Positions 1 through 8,807 of a DNA stretch of 64,000 nucleotides are shown piece after piece. The DNA lies in NCBI RefSeq assembly GCF_003967355.1, contig NZ_BIFH01000018.1:336352-400351 (forward strand). Direction: 5' to 3'. Numbering within the stretch: position 1 is the first letter of the stretch; each line of letters starts with the position of its first letter. This DNA comes from Embleya hyalina. Lineage in GTDB: Bacteria > Actinomycetota > Actinomycetes > Streptomycetales > Streptomycetaceae. The translations under genes and the position numbers were made by a program. The notes below the pieces were generated by a model, which worked only from the letters and a program-made list of their open reading frames with translations, made no database searches and was not told the DNA's origin.

Positions 1-1
1 C

Positions 2-268
2 GTCACGGAACGTATCCTGACGGCGGCGGGCTTCACCGACGTCACCTTCACGGACGTACACGAACCCGTCTACTACGGCCCCGACAGCGCCACCGCCTTC
101 GAGGCCGTACGCAGGCTGAAGGAATTCGACGACCGCCTCGCCGGCCTCGACCCCGCCACCGCGGAGCAGGCCCGCACCCGCCTACGCGCCACCCTGGCCG
201 CACACGAGACCGACACCGGCGTGTACTTCGACTCCCACGCCTGGCTCGTCACCGCCCACCGCCCCTGA
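2..268 (+). CDS. SAM-dependent methyltransferase, C-terminal fragment
   Basis: The window opens inside this gene; only the last 88 codons are present, ending in TGA. The residues around ILTAAGFTDV and the following HEPVYYGPD stretch resemble the C-terminal beta-hairpin region of class I SAM methyltransferases of the Streptomyces type, where the last strands cover the substrate pocket. The catalytic Rossmann core and the SAM-binding glycine motif lie upstream of the window, so the family call rests on the tail only. It ends 73 bp before thyA on the same strand. No terminator was seen in that gap. Confidence 0.6.
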   Translation, partial: VTERILTAAGFTDVTFTDVHEPVYYGPDSATAFEAVRRLKEFDDRLAGLDPATAEQARTRLRATLAAHETDTGVYFDSHAWLVTAHRP

Positions 269-341
269 ACCGAGCCCGGGCAGGTGACCCGGCGGACGGG
301 CGTGGATCGCTTCGCGCGAACGACCCATAGACTCGACGGCT

Positions 342-1139
342 GTGTCAGACACCCAATACGAAGACCTGCTGCGCCTGGTACTCGACTCCGGAACGGCCAA
401 GGCCGACCGGACGGGCACCGGTACCCGAAGTGTCTTCGGGCACCAACTGCGCTACGACCTCTCGCGGGGATTCCCGCTGGTCACGACCAAGAAGGTGCAC
501 CTCAAGTCGATCGTGTACGAACTCCTGTGGTTCCTGCGCGGCGAGTCCAACGTCGGCTGGCTGCAGGAGCACGGCGTCACCATCTGGGACGAATGGGCCG
601 ACGCGAACGGCGACCTCGGGCCGGTCTACGGGGTCCAGTGGCGCACCTGGCCCACGCCGGACGGCCGGCACATCGACCAGGTCGCCGAGGTTCTCGACAC
701 GCTGCGCCGGGACCCGGACTCCCGTCGGATGATCGTCTCCGCCTGGAACGTCGGTGAGCTGGCGAACATGGCCCTCGCGCCGTGCCACGCCTTCTTCCAG
801 TTCCACGTCGCCGACGGCAGGCTCTCCTGCCAGCTGTACCAGCGCAGCGCGGACCTGTTCCTCGGCGTCCCGTTCAACATCGCGAGCTACGCCCTGCTCA
901 CCCACATGGTGGCGCAGCAGGTCGACCTCGAACCGGGCGACTTCATCTGGACCGGCGGCGACTGCCACATCTACGACAACCACGTCGAGCAGGTGACCGA
1001 GCAGCTCTCCCGCACCCCGTTCGAGTTCCCCACCCTGCGCCTGCGTCGAGCCGACTCCCTCTTCGACTACACCTACGCCGACGTGGAAGTACTCGACTAC
1101 CGCCACCACCCGGCGATCAAGGCCCCGGTCGCGATCTGA
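342..1139 (+). CDS. thyA: Thymidylate synthase ThyA
   Basis: Converts dUMP to dTMP using methylenetetrahydrofolate, in the cytoplasm. The 265-aa product matches the usual ThyA length (264 in E. coli). It shows the N-terminal RTGTGT loop, the active-site PCHAFFQF motif with nucleophile Cys148, the RSAD phosphate-binding segment and the late DCHIYDNH motif. The start is GTG. There is no Shine-Dalgarno, but a -10-like TAGACT at 328-333 places the transcript start within about two bases of the GTG, so the mRNA may be nearly leaderless. Many streptomycetes rely on the flavin enzyme ThyX, so an intact ThyA is worth noting. A strong hairpin follows the stop. Family call is very secure. Confidence 0.97.
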   Translation: MSDTQYEDLLRLVLDSGTAKADRTGTGTRSVFGHQLRYDLSRGFPLVTTKKVHLKSIVYELLWFLRGESNVGWLQEHGVTIWDEWADANGDLGPVYGVQWRTWPTPDGRHIDQVAEVLDTLRRDPDSRRMIVSAWNVGELANMALAPCHAFFQFHVADGRLSCQLYQRSADLFLGVPFNIASYALLTHMVAQQVDLEPGDFIWTGGDCHIYDNHVEQVTEQLSRTPFEFPTLRLRRADSLFDYTYADVEVLDYRHHPAIKAPVAI

Positions 1140-1143
1140 CCCC

Positions 1144-1201
1144 CGCGGCGGCGTCCACCGCCCCGGCCCGGAACGGGCTCGGGGAGGTGGACGCCGCCGC
1201 G
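1144..1201 (+). terminator. Long hairpin terminator after thyA
   Basis: Arms CGCGGCGGCGTCCACC (1144-1159) and GGTGGACGCCGCCGCG (1186-1201) are perfectly complementary over 16 bp. The interval between them also folds (CCCCGGCCCG against CGGGCTCGGGG), giving one extended stem just 4 bp after the thyA stop codon. There is no U tract, as is usual for actinomycete intrinsic terminators. Confidence 0.8.
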
Positions 1202-1269
1202 ACATAGTGCGGACCCCATCTCCCTTTCGGCATGGTTCACCCGATGTCGGATGACGGAAACCTGAGGCG

Positions 1270-1297
1270 ACTCGTGACTCGCGACTCGTGACTCGCC
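1270..1297 (+). repeat. Tandem ACTCGTGACTCGCG-type repeat
   Basis: The stretch before the propeller gene repeats ACTCGTGACTCG twice with a 2-bp join (ACTCGTGACTCG-CG-ACTCGTGACTCG). It lies 24 bp upstream of the chosen GTG start and could be replication slippage or a direct-repeat binding site. Nothing else in the window repeats it. Confidence 0.5.
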
Positions 1298-1320
1298 AGT
1301 GCCTCAGGACGGGAGTGGAC

Positions 1321-2904
1321 GTGCCTGTGTTCAAGGGGAGAGTGCGCATGGCGGCGATGGTCGCCGTCGTGGCGCTGTTGTCGTCCGGCATCGGGGCCGC
1401 CGACGGCGCCGAGGAATCGTACGGTCGTCCGGGCGACTGGCCGACCTGGCAGGGGGATCGCACCGGTTCCCGGCACAACGCGGCGGAGCGGCGGATCAAC
1501 GCGCACACCGCGGGCACGCTGAACCTGAAGTGGGCCTTCGCCTATTCCAAGACCGGCTTCCCGGTCAAGAGCCAACCCGCCGTGGTCGACGGCTCGATCT
1601 ACTTCGGCAGTCCCGATGGGAAGTTCCATGCCCTGAACGCCAAGTCCGGTGCCACCGAGTGGAGTTTCGACCTGAACACGGTCGATCCGAACGGCGTGGT
1701 CATCGACGGCCCGACGGTCGCGCGCGGCAAGGTCTTCTTCGGCGACAACCGGGGCTTCCTGTACGCACTGGACCGCAAGACCGGGCGGGTCGCCTGGGCC
1801 GAGAACACCGAACCGCACGCGGCCGGAATGCACACCAGTTCGCCCGTCTACCACAACGGGCGCATCTACGTCGGCGCGTCCAGCGGCGAGAACATCAACC
1901 CGGACCGCACCTATCCGTGCTGCACCTTCCGAGGCCACATCGACGCCTTCGACGCGGACACCGGCAAACTCGCCTGGCGCCACTACACGGTGCCCGAACC
2001 CCAGGCGGTCGGTACCTGGCCCAGCGGGGCGACCCGCTTCGAGCCGTCCGGCGCGGGCGTGTGGAGTTCGCCGATCATCGACCCGCGTACCGACACCCTG
2101 TACGTCGGCACCGGCCAGCTCTACTCCGGCACCACCGGCGACTTCGACTCGCTGCTCGCGCTCGACGCGCGCTCGGGCGCGGTGCGCTGGAAGCAACAGG
2201 TGACCAAGGCCGACACCTGGCGACTGTTGTGCGGCTTCCCGGACAACGACGGGTACTGCCCGGGGCAACGGGACGGCACCGCACTGGACTTCGACATCGG
2301 AGCGACCCCGAACCTGTTCAAGGTCAAGGGACGCACCATGGTCGGCGTCGGTCAGAAGAGCGGCGTCTACCACGCGTTCGACGCGCGCACCGGCGAGGTG
2401 AAGTGGCGCCGGCAACTGTCCGTACCGATGCCCGGGGGCGGGCTCTCCGGCCTCCAGTGGGGGAGCAGCTACGACGGCACCTCCCTGTACATGGCCACCT
2501 ACCAGGCCAACCCCGGCACCCTGTTCGCGTTGAACCCGGCCAACGGCGACGTGCGGTGGCAGACGCCCAACCCGGCCGACGGCTGCACCACCGGCGGCGC
2601 CGCGAAGTTCCCCAACGTGTGCCGACTCGCGCATACCCCGGCGGTCAGCAGTACGCGCGGACTGGTGTACGAGGGCAGCAACGACGGCAAGATGCGGATC
2701 TACGACGCCCGCGACGGCAAGGTCCTGTGGACCTTCGACACCATTCGGGACTTCGCCGGGGTCAACGGCCTCACCGGTTTCGGCAGCGCGATCTCGGGCA
2801 ACGGCGGGGCGGTGATCGCCGACGGCATGCTGTATGTGCAGGCCGGTTACTATCCGGGCTATCCGAGCGAGCACGGCACCGTGCTGCTCGCCTTCGGGCT
2901 GTGA
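1321..2904 (+). CDS. Secreted PQQ-type beta-propeller protein (polyvinyl-alcohol-dehydrogenase-like)
   Basis: The 527-aa product has a signal peptide (basic FKGRVR, then a hydrophobic MVAVVALLSSG core) followed by a repeated eight-blade-type pattern: DGSIYFGSPDG, LYALDRKTG, IYVGASSGEN, LLALDARSG, FALNPANG and MRIYDARDG. Each blade carries the Trp-docking AxDxxTGxxxW theme of quinoprotein alcohol dehydrogenases. No CxxCH haem site is visible, so it is unlike class II quinohaemoproteins and closer to PVA-dehydrogenase or plain PQQ-like sensors. The exact reaction cannot be stated. GTG at 1321 follows GGGAG at 1311-1315. ATG at 1348 with AAGGGGAG is an alternative that would shorten the signal peptide, and an upstream GTG at 1288 would lengthen it. 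It is coupled to the next gene by a GTGA overlap. Confidence 0.8.
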   Translation: MPVFKGRVRMAAMVAVVALLSSGIGAADGAEESYGRPGDWPTWQGDRTGSRHNAAERRINAHTAGTLNLKWAFAYSKTGFPVKSQPAVVDGSIYFGSPDGKFHALNAKSGATEWSFDLNTVDPNGVVIDGPTVARGKVFFGDNRGFLYALDRKTGRVAWAENTEPHAAGMHTSSPVYHNGRIYVGASSGENINPDRTYPCCTFRGHIDAFDADTGKLAWRHYTVPEPQAVGTWPSGATRFEPSGAGVWSSPIIDPRTDTLYVGTGQLYSGTTGDFDSLLALDARSGAVRWKQQVTKADTWRLLCGFPDNDGYCPGQRDGTALDFDIGATPNLFKVKGRTMVGVGQKSGVYHAFDARTGEVKWRRQLSVPMPGGGLSGLQWGSSYDGTSLYMATYQANPGTLFALNPANGDVRWQTPNPADGCTTGGAAKFPNVCRLAHTPAVSSTRGLVYEGSNDGKMRIYDARDGKVLWTFDTIRDFAGVNGLTGFGSAISGNGGAVIADGMLYVQAGYYPGYPSEHGTVLLAFGL

Positions 2905-5900
2905 ACCGCGCCGGGCGGCATCGACGATTCCTCGGCGCGGCGCCGGTGTGCGCCCTGGCCGTCTCGTTGATCGCCGCCACCACGGCGGCCGGGGAGCCGC
3001 GGGCGAGCGCTCCGGCGGCCGATACGACCGAGGTCACGGTCACCGAGGGCACCAACCTCGCGGTGGCGGCCGCCCCCGGACACGGGCCGTTCGTCCTCGA
3101 TCTCCAGGGACAGCTGTTCTCGCTGCCCCGTGAGGGCGGTACCGCCACGCCGATCGCCGACGAACTGCTCGACCCGTTCCGGCCCGCGATGTCGCCGGAC
3201 GGCCGGCGTGTGGCGGTGCAGTCCTTCGCCGACGGCATGTTCCACATCCGGATCGTCGGGGTCGACGGCCACGGCTCGCGGCAGCTCACCTTCGGCGACC
3301 ACGACGACCTGCACCCCGCGTGGTCCCCGGACGGCACCCGGATCGCGTTCGCGTCCGACCGCGCCGGCGGGCAGGACATCTGGACCGTGGACACGCGCGG
3401 CGGCGAACCTCGCCGGGTGACCACCACACCCACCCAGGAGGCCCAGCCCACCTGGTCGCCGGACGGTCGGGCCATCGCCTACGTCCAGGGCAACACGGTG
3501 GAAAGCGTCGACCTCGAGACCGGGAGCGTGCGCACCGTGGTCCCGGCCGCCGGCGCGTCGTTCGTCACCGCGCCGTCCTGGTCCCCGGACGGGCGCCGGA
3601 TCGCGTTCGTGCGCAACGACCGCTCGGGCGGCACGTTGTCGGTCGCCGAGATCGAGACCGGCGCGATCCGCCGAGTGGGCGGGTACGACGACGTGTTCCC
3701 CTTCCCGGCCCAGTGGTTGTCCGCCGACGAGCTCGCGTACGGCGCCAACGGCCGGGTCGCGGTCTCGCGCCTGGGGACCGGCACGGACGGGAGCGCGACC
3801 GACGACGCCGGGGCCGAGCGCACCGTGCCGTTCTCCGCGACCTTCCGGCTGAAGCGGCCCCACTACCCGCCCAAGAAGCACGACTTCGACTCCCGCGCGC
3901 CGCGCACCGTGCGCGGCATCGTCGGTCCGGCGTTGTCCCCCGACGGCCGCTCGGTGGTGTTCAAGGCGCTCAACGACCTGTGGCTGTCGCCCATCGGCGG
4001 CCGGCCCCGGCGGCTGACCCGGGACGCGTTCTACGAGGTCGACCCGGCCTGGTCGCGGGACGGGACCCGGATCGCCTACGCGTCCGACAAGGCCGGCACC
4101 GAGGACCTGTACGTACTCGACCTCACCACCGGTCGGGAAAGCCGGGTCACCGGCCTGCCCGGCACCGAGTTCGCCCCCGCCTGGTCCCCCGACGGCCACA
4201 CCCTGGCCTTCCAGGACGAGGTCTACCGCACCCTGACCGTGGACACGACCACCGGCACGGTCACCCCCGTGCTCGGCCCCGCCCTGCCGAACGTGCCCGG
4301 TCGCCCGAGTTGGTCGGCGGACGGCAGGACGCTGGCGCTCGCCGTCAACGACGCCGAACGCAACCGGATCATGCTCGCCGACGTCGCGTCGGGCACCACG
4401 CGGTTCGTCGACCCCGCCCCGCTCGGCTCGATCACCACCCGAGGCGACGACGGCCCGGTCTGGTCCCCGGACGGGCGCCGACTGGCCTTCACCATGGACG
4501 GCGCGATCCACGTACTGCCGGTCGACCCGGCGGGCAACCCCACGGGCCCGGCCCGCCGCGTCACCCGGGACGGCGGCGACGCGCCGAGCTGGAGCGGCGA
4601 CTCGCGAACGCTGCTGTACCTGCACAACGGCACACTGCGCACCACGACCCTGGACGCCGGGACCGCCGCCGCGGCGGATGCCGCCGAGGCCGGGGGGCGT
4701 ACCCGCGACATCCCCGTGCGACTCACCTACACCCGCGACCGACCCGACACCCGCATGGTCATCCATGCCGGCCGGCTCTGGGACGGCCACAGCCCGGACG
4801 TGCGTACCGACGTCGACATCGTGGTGGTGGGCGACCGGATCCGCGCCGTCGAGCCGCATCGTGCGCATCGCCCCGGCAAGGACTGGCGGTTCGTCGACGC
4901 GAGCGCGCTCACCGTCACCCCCGGTCTCACCGACATGCACAACCACCAGGAGATGCGCTCGAAATCCTTCGGCGATCGCCAGGGCCGGCTGCTGCTCTCC
5001 TACGGCATCACCACCACCCGCTCGACCGGCGACCCGGCCTACCGCGCGCTGGAGGACCGCGAATCGCTGGACTCCGGCGCCCGGCTGGGGCCGAGGTTCT
5101 TCGCGACCGGTGAGATGCTCGAAGGCACCCGATTCAACTGGGAGTTCGCGCGCCCGGTGCGCGACGAACGGCAGCTCGACCTGGAACTGTCCCGGGTGCG
5201 TGCGCTCGACTACGACCTGGTCAAGACCTACGAACGGTTCCGGGTGGACTGGCAGGGGCGGGTCACCGAGCAGGCGCACCGCCTGGGCATCCCCACCACC
5301 TCGCACTACCTCTACCCCGCCGTCGGCATCGGCGTGGACATGAAGGAGCACCTGGCCGCCCCGTCCAAGTGGGGGTTCGGGTTCGCCCGCGAATCCTCCC
5401 TCGGCAACGTGTACGAGGACGTCTTCAAGCTGGAGGCGGCCGGTGGGATGCCGGTCAGCTCCACGCTGTTCAGCTCCGGTTCGCTGCTCGCCGACGACCC
5501 GGGCATCGAGCACGACCCGCGGGTGCGGGCGCTGTACCCCGCGCAGGAGCGCCAGGCGTTGCACGCCAAGGTGTTGTGCGCACAGGGCCGGGGACCGTGC
5601 GGGTTCCTGGACGGCACACCGGAGCAGGCGCGGCGCGACGTCGGTGTGGCCAAGCGGCTGATCGCCGCCGGCGGCACGGTACTTGCCGGCACCGACGCGC
5701 CACTCGACTCCACCGCCGTCGCGCTGCACCTGAACCTGCGGGCCATGGTCACGTACGGCATGACCCCGTTCCAGGCCCTGCAGAGCGCGACCCTGCTGCC
5801 CGCGAAACAGCTCGGCGTGGCCGACGACCTGGGCAGCGTCGAACCGGGCAAGCTGGCCGACCTGGTGATCACCGGAGGTGACCCGTCCCACGACATCGCC

Positions 5901-5993
5901 GCCCTGGCGGACGTCCGCATGGTGGTGAAGAACGGTGAGGCGCATACCCCCGAGGACCTGATCCGCCCCTTCGCGGATCCGGCTCGCCCGTGA
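2901..5993 (+). CDS. Secreted TolB-like propeller fused to an amidohydrolase
   Basis: The 1030-aa product begins at a GTG overlapping the previous stop by 4 bp. An N-terminal signal peptide (basic NRAGRHRRF then a hydrophobic stretch) is followed by many WD40/TolB-type PD40 blades with the recurring WSPDGxRIAF motif, over about residues 60-570. The C-terminal third is an amidohydrolase barrel: DMHNHQEM gives the metal-binding His680/His682 pair, GITTTRS follows, a Lys lies in LVKTYERF, GTDAPLD provides the usual Asp, and GSVEPGKLADLVI is the closing strand motif. This architecture is known for exported actinobacterial and bacteroidete hydrolases of imidazolonepropionase or prolidase type, but the substrate cannot be read. 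Coupling to a second propeller protein suggests a shared extracellular substrate. Confidence 0.85.
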   Translation: MNRAGRHRRFLGAAPVCALAVSLIAATTAAGEPRASAPAADTTEVTVTEGTNLAVAAAPGHGPFVLDLQGQLFSLPREGGTATPIADELLDPFRPAMSPDGRRVAVQSFADGMFHIRIVGVDGHGSRQLTFGDHDDLHPAWSPDGTRIAFASDRAGGQDIWTVDTRGGEPRRVTTTPTQEAQPTWSPDGRAIAYVQGNTVESVDLETGSVRTVVPAAGASFVTAPSWSPDGRRIAFVRNDRSGGTLSVAEIETGAIRRVGGYDDVFPFPAQWLSADELAYGANGRVAVSRLGTGTDGSATDDAGAERTVPFSATFRLKRPHYPPKKHDFDSRAPRTVRGIVGPALSPDGRSVVFKALNDLWLSPIGGRPRRLTRDAFYEVDPAWSRDGTRIAYASDKAGTEDLYVLDLTTGRESRVTGLPGTEFAPAWSPDGHTLAFQDEVYRTLTVDTTTGTVTPVLGPALPNVPGRPSWSADGRTLALAVNDAERNRIMLADVASGTTRFVDPAPLGSITTRGDDGPVWSPDGRRLAFTMDGAIHVLPVDPAGNPTGPARRVTRDGGDAPSWSGDSRTLLYLHNGTLRTTTLDAGTAAAADAAEAGGRTRDIPVRLTYTRDRPDTRMVIHAGRLWDGHSPDVRTDVDIVVVGDRIRAVEPHRAHRPGKDWRFVDASALTVTPGLTDMHNHQEMRSKSFGDRQGRLLLSYGITTTRSTGDPAYRALEDRESLDSGARLGPRFFATGEMLEGTRFNWEFARPVRDERQLDLELSRVRALDYDLVKTYERFRVDWQGRVTEQAHRLGIPTTSHYLYPAVGIGVDMKEHLAAPSKWGFGFARESSLGNVYEDVFKLEAAGGMPVSSTLFSSGSLLADDPGIEHDPRVRALYPAQERQALHAKVLCAQGRGPCGFLDGTPEQARRDVGVAKRLIAAGGTVLAGTDAPLDSTAVALHLNLRAMVTYGMTPFQALQSATLLPAKQLGVADDLGSVEPGKLADLVITGGDPSHDIAALADVRMVVKNGEAHTPEDLIRPFADPARP

Positions 5994-6008
5994 TCCACCG
6001 TCCGACGG

Positions 6009-6233
6009 TCAGATGGGCTGGATGGCGAACAGGGCGAGGTGCCCGCAGTGCGGACAGCGGAACGCGTCGATCTGCCAACGCTGTTTGCCCATGCGTTTCA
6101 CTCCCCCGAAGGCCCCCCGCTCGATGAAGCCCGAGATCCACAGGGCGTATCCCGGCGAGTATTGACCGTTGTCCTCGATGAACCCGGGCTCCAATCCGAC
6201 GTGTTCACAGTAGGTACAGCGCATGTTCTCCAT
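6009..6233 (-). CDS. Small zinc-ribbon-like protein
   Basis: A 74-aa protein with two CxxC pairs: CTYC close to the N-terminus and CPHC near the C-terminus (FRCPHCGHLALFA). The spacing fits a single zinc ribbon with an inserted middle, and the hydrophobic end may pack onto it. The ATG at 6233 starts MENMRCTYC; a GTG at 6254 preceded by AGG at 6260-6262 would add seven residues. It sits alone, convergent with the amidohydrolase gene (15 bp between stops). I do not recognise a named family. Confidence 0.6.
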   Translation of the reverse strand: MENMRCTYCEHVGLEPGFIEDNGQYSPGYALWISGFIERGAFGGVKRMGKQRWQIDAFRCPHCGHLALFAIQPI

Positions 6234-6320
6234 CGCCCGATCATGGCACGGCACACGAACCTGCCGTTGTGGAAAGCGTGTTCGGGTGATCGACCGGTAT
6301 CGGGCGCCGGGAGCCGGGTG

Positions 6321-7772
6321 TCAGTTCCCACGACGGCGGCGGAACAGGGGCAGTGCCGCGGCGAACGCGGCGGCGGCGCACAGGGCCGCCGCCGCGAACG
6401 CCGTCGCGATGCCGTGTGTCAGTACGTGTTCGGGACTTCCGTCCGAGGACGCGTCGCGGGTCGCGGCGCCGAAGACCGTCACCCACACGGCGAGGCCGAG
6501 GGTGCCGCCGATCCACTGCATGGTCTGGAGCAGACCCGACGCGGCCCCGGACTCGCGCGGGTCGATGCCGGACATTCCGTAGGTGTTCATCGTCGGCATC
6601 GACGCGCCGATGCCGATGCCGATCAACAGAAGCGGCCCCAGGACACCGCCGACATAGGTGTCGTGTTCGTCGAGCCCGCCGAGCCACGCCAGCCCGGTCG
6701 CCACCAGTGCCAGGCCGACCGCCGCCGGCCATGCGGTGCCGACCCGGCGCACCAGTGACGGAGACAGGCGCGCGACGGTGAACTGGCCGACCATCAGGGG
6801 CAGGAAGGCGAAGCCCGCCCGGACCGTGCCGAAGCCGCGCACGTCCTGGAAGTACTGGGCCAGCAGGAACAACACGCTGAACATCGCGGCCCCCGCCGCC
6901 GTGATCGCGGGCAGTACCCGCGCCAGCGTGCCACGGGTGGCCAGGCGCAGCGGGGTGAGCGGTTCGGCGGCCCGCTTCTCGACGCACACGAACGCGATCA
7001 ACAACACCGCGGCGGCGATCAGCGACCCGATCGTGCGGGCGTCCCGCCACTCGTGCGCGGCGGCGCGGATGAACGCGTGGACCAGGGCGCCCATTCCGGC
7101 CGTCGCGGTCAGCGCGCCCGCCACGTCGAACCGTCGTGGCCGATCGGTCCGGGCCCGCGCGGGCTCGGTGATCAACCGTGCCGCGAGCGCGATCACCAGC
7201 GCGCCCAGTGGCACGTTGATCAGGAACACCCAGCGCCACGAGGCGAGATCGGTGATCACGCCGCCCAGAACGAGCCCGACGGAGGCGCCGCCGCCCAGGA
7301 CGGCGGAGTACCAGGAGATGGCCCGGGCGCGAGCCCGGCCGTCGAAGGTGCTGACGATCAGGGCCATGGTGCTCGGTCCCGCGAGGGCGCCGCCGAGGCC
7401 CTGGAGGACGCGCGCGGTGATCAGCCACCAGGCCCACGGGGCGCAGCCGGCGAGCAGGGAGGCGCCGGTGAACACGGTCGCGCCGGCGAGGAAGGCGCGT
7501 TTGCGGCCGAACACGTCGCCGAGCCGTCCGGCGAGCAGGAGGGAGCCGCCGAAGGCCAGGGTGTAGGCGTTGAGGACCCACGACGCGGAGGTGCGCGACA
7601 TGTCGAGCGCGTCGCCCATGCGCGGGAGCGCGAGGTTGACCACCGTGACGTCGATGCCGATCAGCAGCATGAACCCGGTGATGACGGCCAGTACGAGACC
7701 GGGTCGGGGCGCGGGCGGCGCGGATGAGTGGGGTGGTTGCCCGGTGGCGGGCGCGGTGGCGGACGTGGACAT
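6321..7772 (-). CDS. DHA2-family (EmrB/QacA-like) drug efflux transporter
   Basis: The 483-aa product has the length and 14-helix pattern of proton-coupled DHA2 exporters. Motif A appears as GRLGDVFGRKRAF, motif C as VLGGGASVGLVLGGVI, and the first helix carries the typical GIDVTVVNLALPRM. The start is ATG 7772, preceded by GGGGGA six bases away; longer upstream starts run into the operator region. It is divergently transcribed from the TetR gene at 7992 and its promoter contains a TetR-type operator, so drug-induced derepression is the likely control. Substrate unknown. Confidence 0.93.
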   Translation of the reverse strand: MSTSATAPATGQPPHSSAPPAPRPGLVLAVITGFMLLIGIDVTVVNLALPRMGDALDMSRTSASWVLNAYTLAFGGSLLLAGRLGDVFGRKRAFLAGATVFTGASLLAGCAPWAWWLITARVLQGLGGALAGPSTMALIVSTFDGRARARAISWYSAVLGGGASVGLVLGGVITDLASWRWVFLINVPLGALVIALAARLITEPARARTDRPRRFDVAGALTATAGMGALVHAFIRAAAHEWRDARTIGSLIAAAVLLIAFVCVEKRAAEPLTPLRLATRGTLARVLPAITAAGAAMFSVLFLLAQYFQDVRGFGTVRAGFAFLPLMVGQFTVARLSPSLVRRVGTAWPAAVGLALVATGLAWLGGLDEHDTYVGGVLGPLLLIGIGIGASMPTMNTYGMSGIDPRESGAASGLLQTMQWIGGTLGLAVWVTVFGAATRDASSDGSPEHVLTHGIATAFAAAALCAAAAFAAALPLFRRRRGN

Positions 7773-7884
7773 GGTGAATCCCCCGAAGCGTGGTCGTGGT
7801 CGCGGACGCGGACATGGGAATGGGCATGGCATGCCGATGCGCGGGCGTGGCGGGACGGCGCGCACGAGCGCGCAACGCCGCATT

Positions 7885-7902
7885 GGAGACGGTGGCGTCT
7901 CC
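7885..7902. promoter_or_regulatory. TetR-type operator 1 (GGAGAC-N6-GTCTCC)
   Basis: A perfect 6-bp inverted repeat with a 6-bp spacer. It lies between the predicted -10 of the efflux promoter and its start codon, 39 bp centre to centre from a second copy of the same motif. The identical half sites strongly suggest binding by the adjacent TetR protein. Confidence 0.75.
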
Positions 7903-7917
7903 TCTGGTGACACGACG

Positions 7918-7961
7918 AGATTAGGAGACTCTTTGGTCTCTTACAAGCCTTCGGCGATAAT
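7918..7961. promoter_or_regulatory. Overlapping divergent promoters with TetR-type operator 2
   Basis: On the minus strand TTGTAA (complement of 7941-7946) and TAATCT (complement of 7918-7923) are 17 bp apart and point at the efflux gene. On the plus strand TTGGTC (7933-7938) and GATAAT (7956-7961), also 17 bp apart, point at the TetR gene. The inverted repeat GGAGAC-N6-GTCTCT (7924-7941) fills the spacer of the first promoter and covers the -35 box of the second, so one bound repressor would block both. Confidence 0.7.
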
Positions 7962-7991
7962 CGGTGCACGACTTGAGAGAGGTGATCCGCC

Positions 7992-8651
7992 TTGGCCTCC
8001 GCCCCCGACCGCCCGGGTATCCCCGAGCCGCCCGGCCGCGACGCCACGCCCGTGCGGCGTCGTGGCCGGGCGCTCGAACAGGCCATCTTCCAGGCGGTGT
8101 TCGACCAGTTGCTGGAAGTCGGCTACGCGGGCCTGACCATGGACGGCGTGGCGACGGCGGCCGGGACCGGCAAGGCGCCGCTGTACCGCCGCTGGTCGGA
8201 CAAGAAGGCGCTGCTGTCCGACGCCCTCCGCGACCGGCTCCCGGACGCGGACGACGTCGAGATCGTCGGGGACCTGCGCCGCGACCTGCTGGCGGTGCTG
8301 CGGTTCATGTTCAGCGCCTGCACGGTGACCGGCGACCCGGCGCTGCAACTGGCCAAGGCGGAGGCCGACCCCACCCACGACGTGGTCCGCGCCCGGATAT
8401 CCGCACCGGCCCGACGGATGATGCTGGACGTGCTCCGGGCCGGCGAGGCCCGCGGCGAGGTGCGGCCGGGCGCCGCGACCCCGCTGATCGCCCGGGTCGG
8501 CATCGCGGTCGTCGTGTACCAGAACCTCACGGGCCGGGACGGCCTCGACGACGCGTTCATCGAACAGGTCGTCGACGAGGTCCTTCTTCCGCTGGTCCGC
8601 GACCCCGACCGGGCCGCGCCGGGAGGGGGCGGGGAACGGCCGGACCGCTGA
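7992..8651 (+). CDS. TetR-family transcriptional repressor
   Basis: The 219-aa product has the TetR N-terminal helix-turn-helix, with GYAGLTMDGVATAAGTGKAPLYRRW as its recognition region, and a helical ligand domain ending in FIEQVVDEVLLPLV. The start is TTG at 7992 after a GAGAGG ribosome site. It faces the DHA2 efflux gene across a 219-bp gap holding two copies of the same palindrome, which is the classic arrangement of a self-regulating drug-responsive repressor. The ligand is unknown. Confidence 0.92.
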   Translation: MASAPDRPGIPEPPGRDATPVRRRGRALEQAIFQAVFDQLLEVGYAGLTMDGVATAAGTGKAPLYRRWSDKKALLSDALRDRLPDADDVEIVGDLRRDLLAVLRFMFSACTVTGDPALQLAKAEADPTHDVVRARISAPARRMMLDVLRAGEARGEVRPGAATPLIARVGIAVVVYQNLTGRDGLDDAFIEQVVDEVLLPLVRDPDRAAPGGGGERPDR

Positions 8652-8698
8652 GGGCGGGACGCCTTGCGAACAGGCGTGGCCGCCGTCCGGGCGTGGCG

Positions 8699-8734
8699 AC
8701 GGGTACGGACGTCCGGGGGGACGTCCGTACCCGT
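8699..8734. terminator. Bidirectional hairpin terminator
   Basis: A 16-bp perfect stem: ACGGGTACGGACGTCC (8699-8714), loop GGGG, GGACGTCCGTACCCGT (8719-8734). It lies between the convergent TetR and serine protease genes and can serve both. Confidence 0.85.
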
Positions 8735-8776
8735 GCGGTGTGCGACCGCCGTGGGTTCGTTCGGCGGTGTCGGGCG

Positions 8777-8807
8777 TGCGGATCAGGTCGGGATCAGGTC
8801 GGGGTCA
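8777..8807 (+). repeat. Triple GATCAGGTCGG-type repeat at protease 3' end
   Basis: GGATCAGGTCG and GGATCAGGTCG are followed by GGGTCAGG, three near-identical 10-11 bp units in tandem that run into the protease stop codon (TCA at 8805-8807). Probably slippage at the gene end. Confidence 0.4.

Noticed and set aside
1299-2900. Continuous open frame joining the amidohydrolase gene to a long upstream extension
   Set aside because: It is the +2 shadow of the PQQ propeller gene; the GTG at 2901 with a following signal peptide is the real start.
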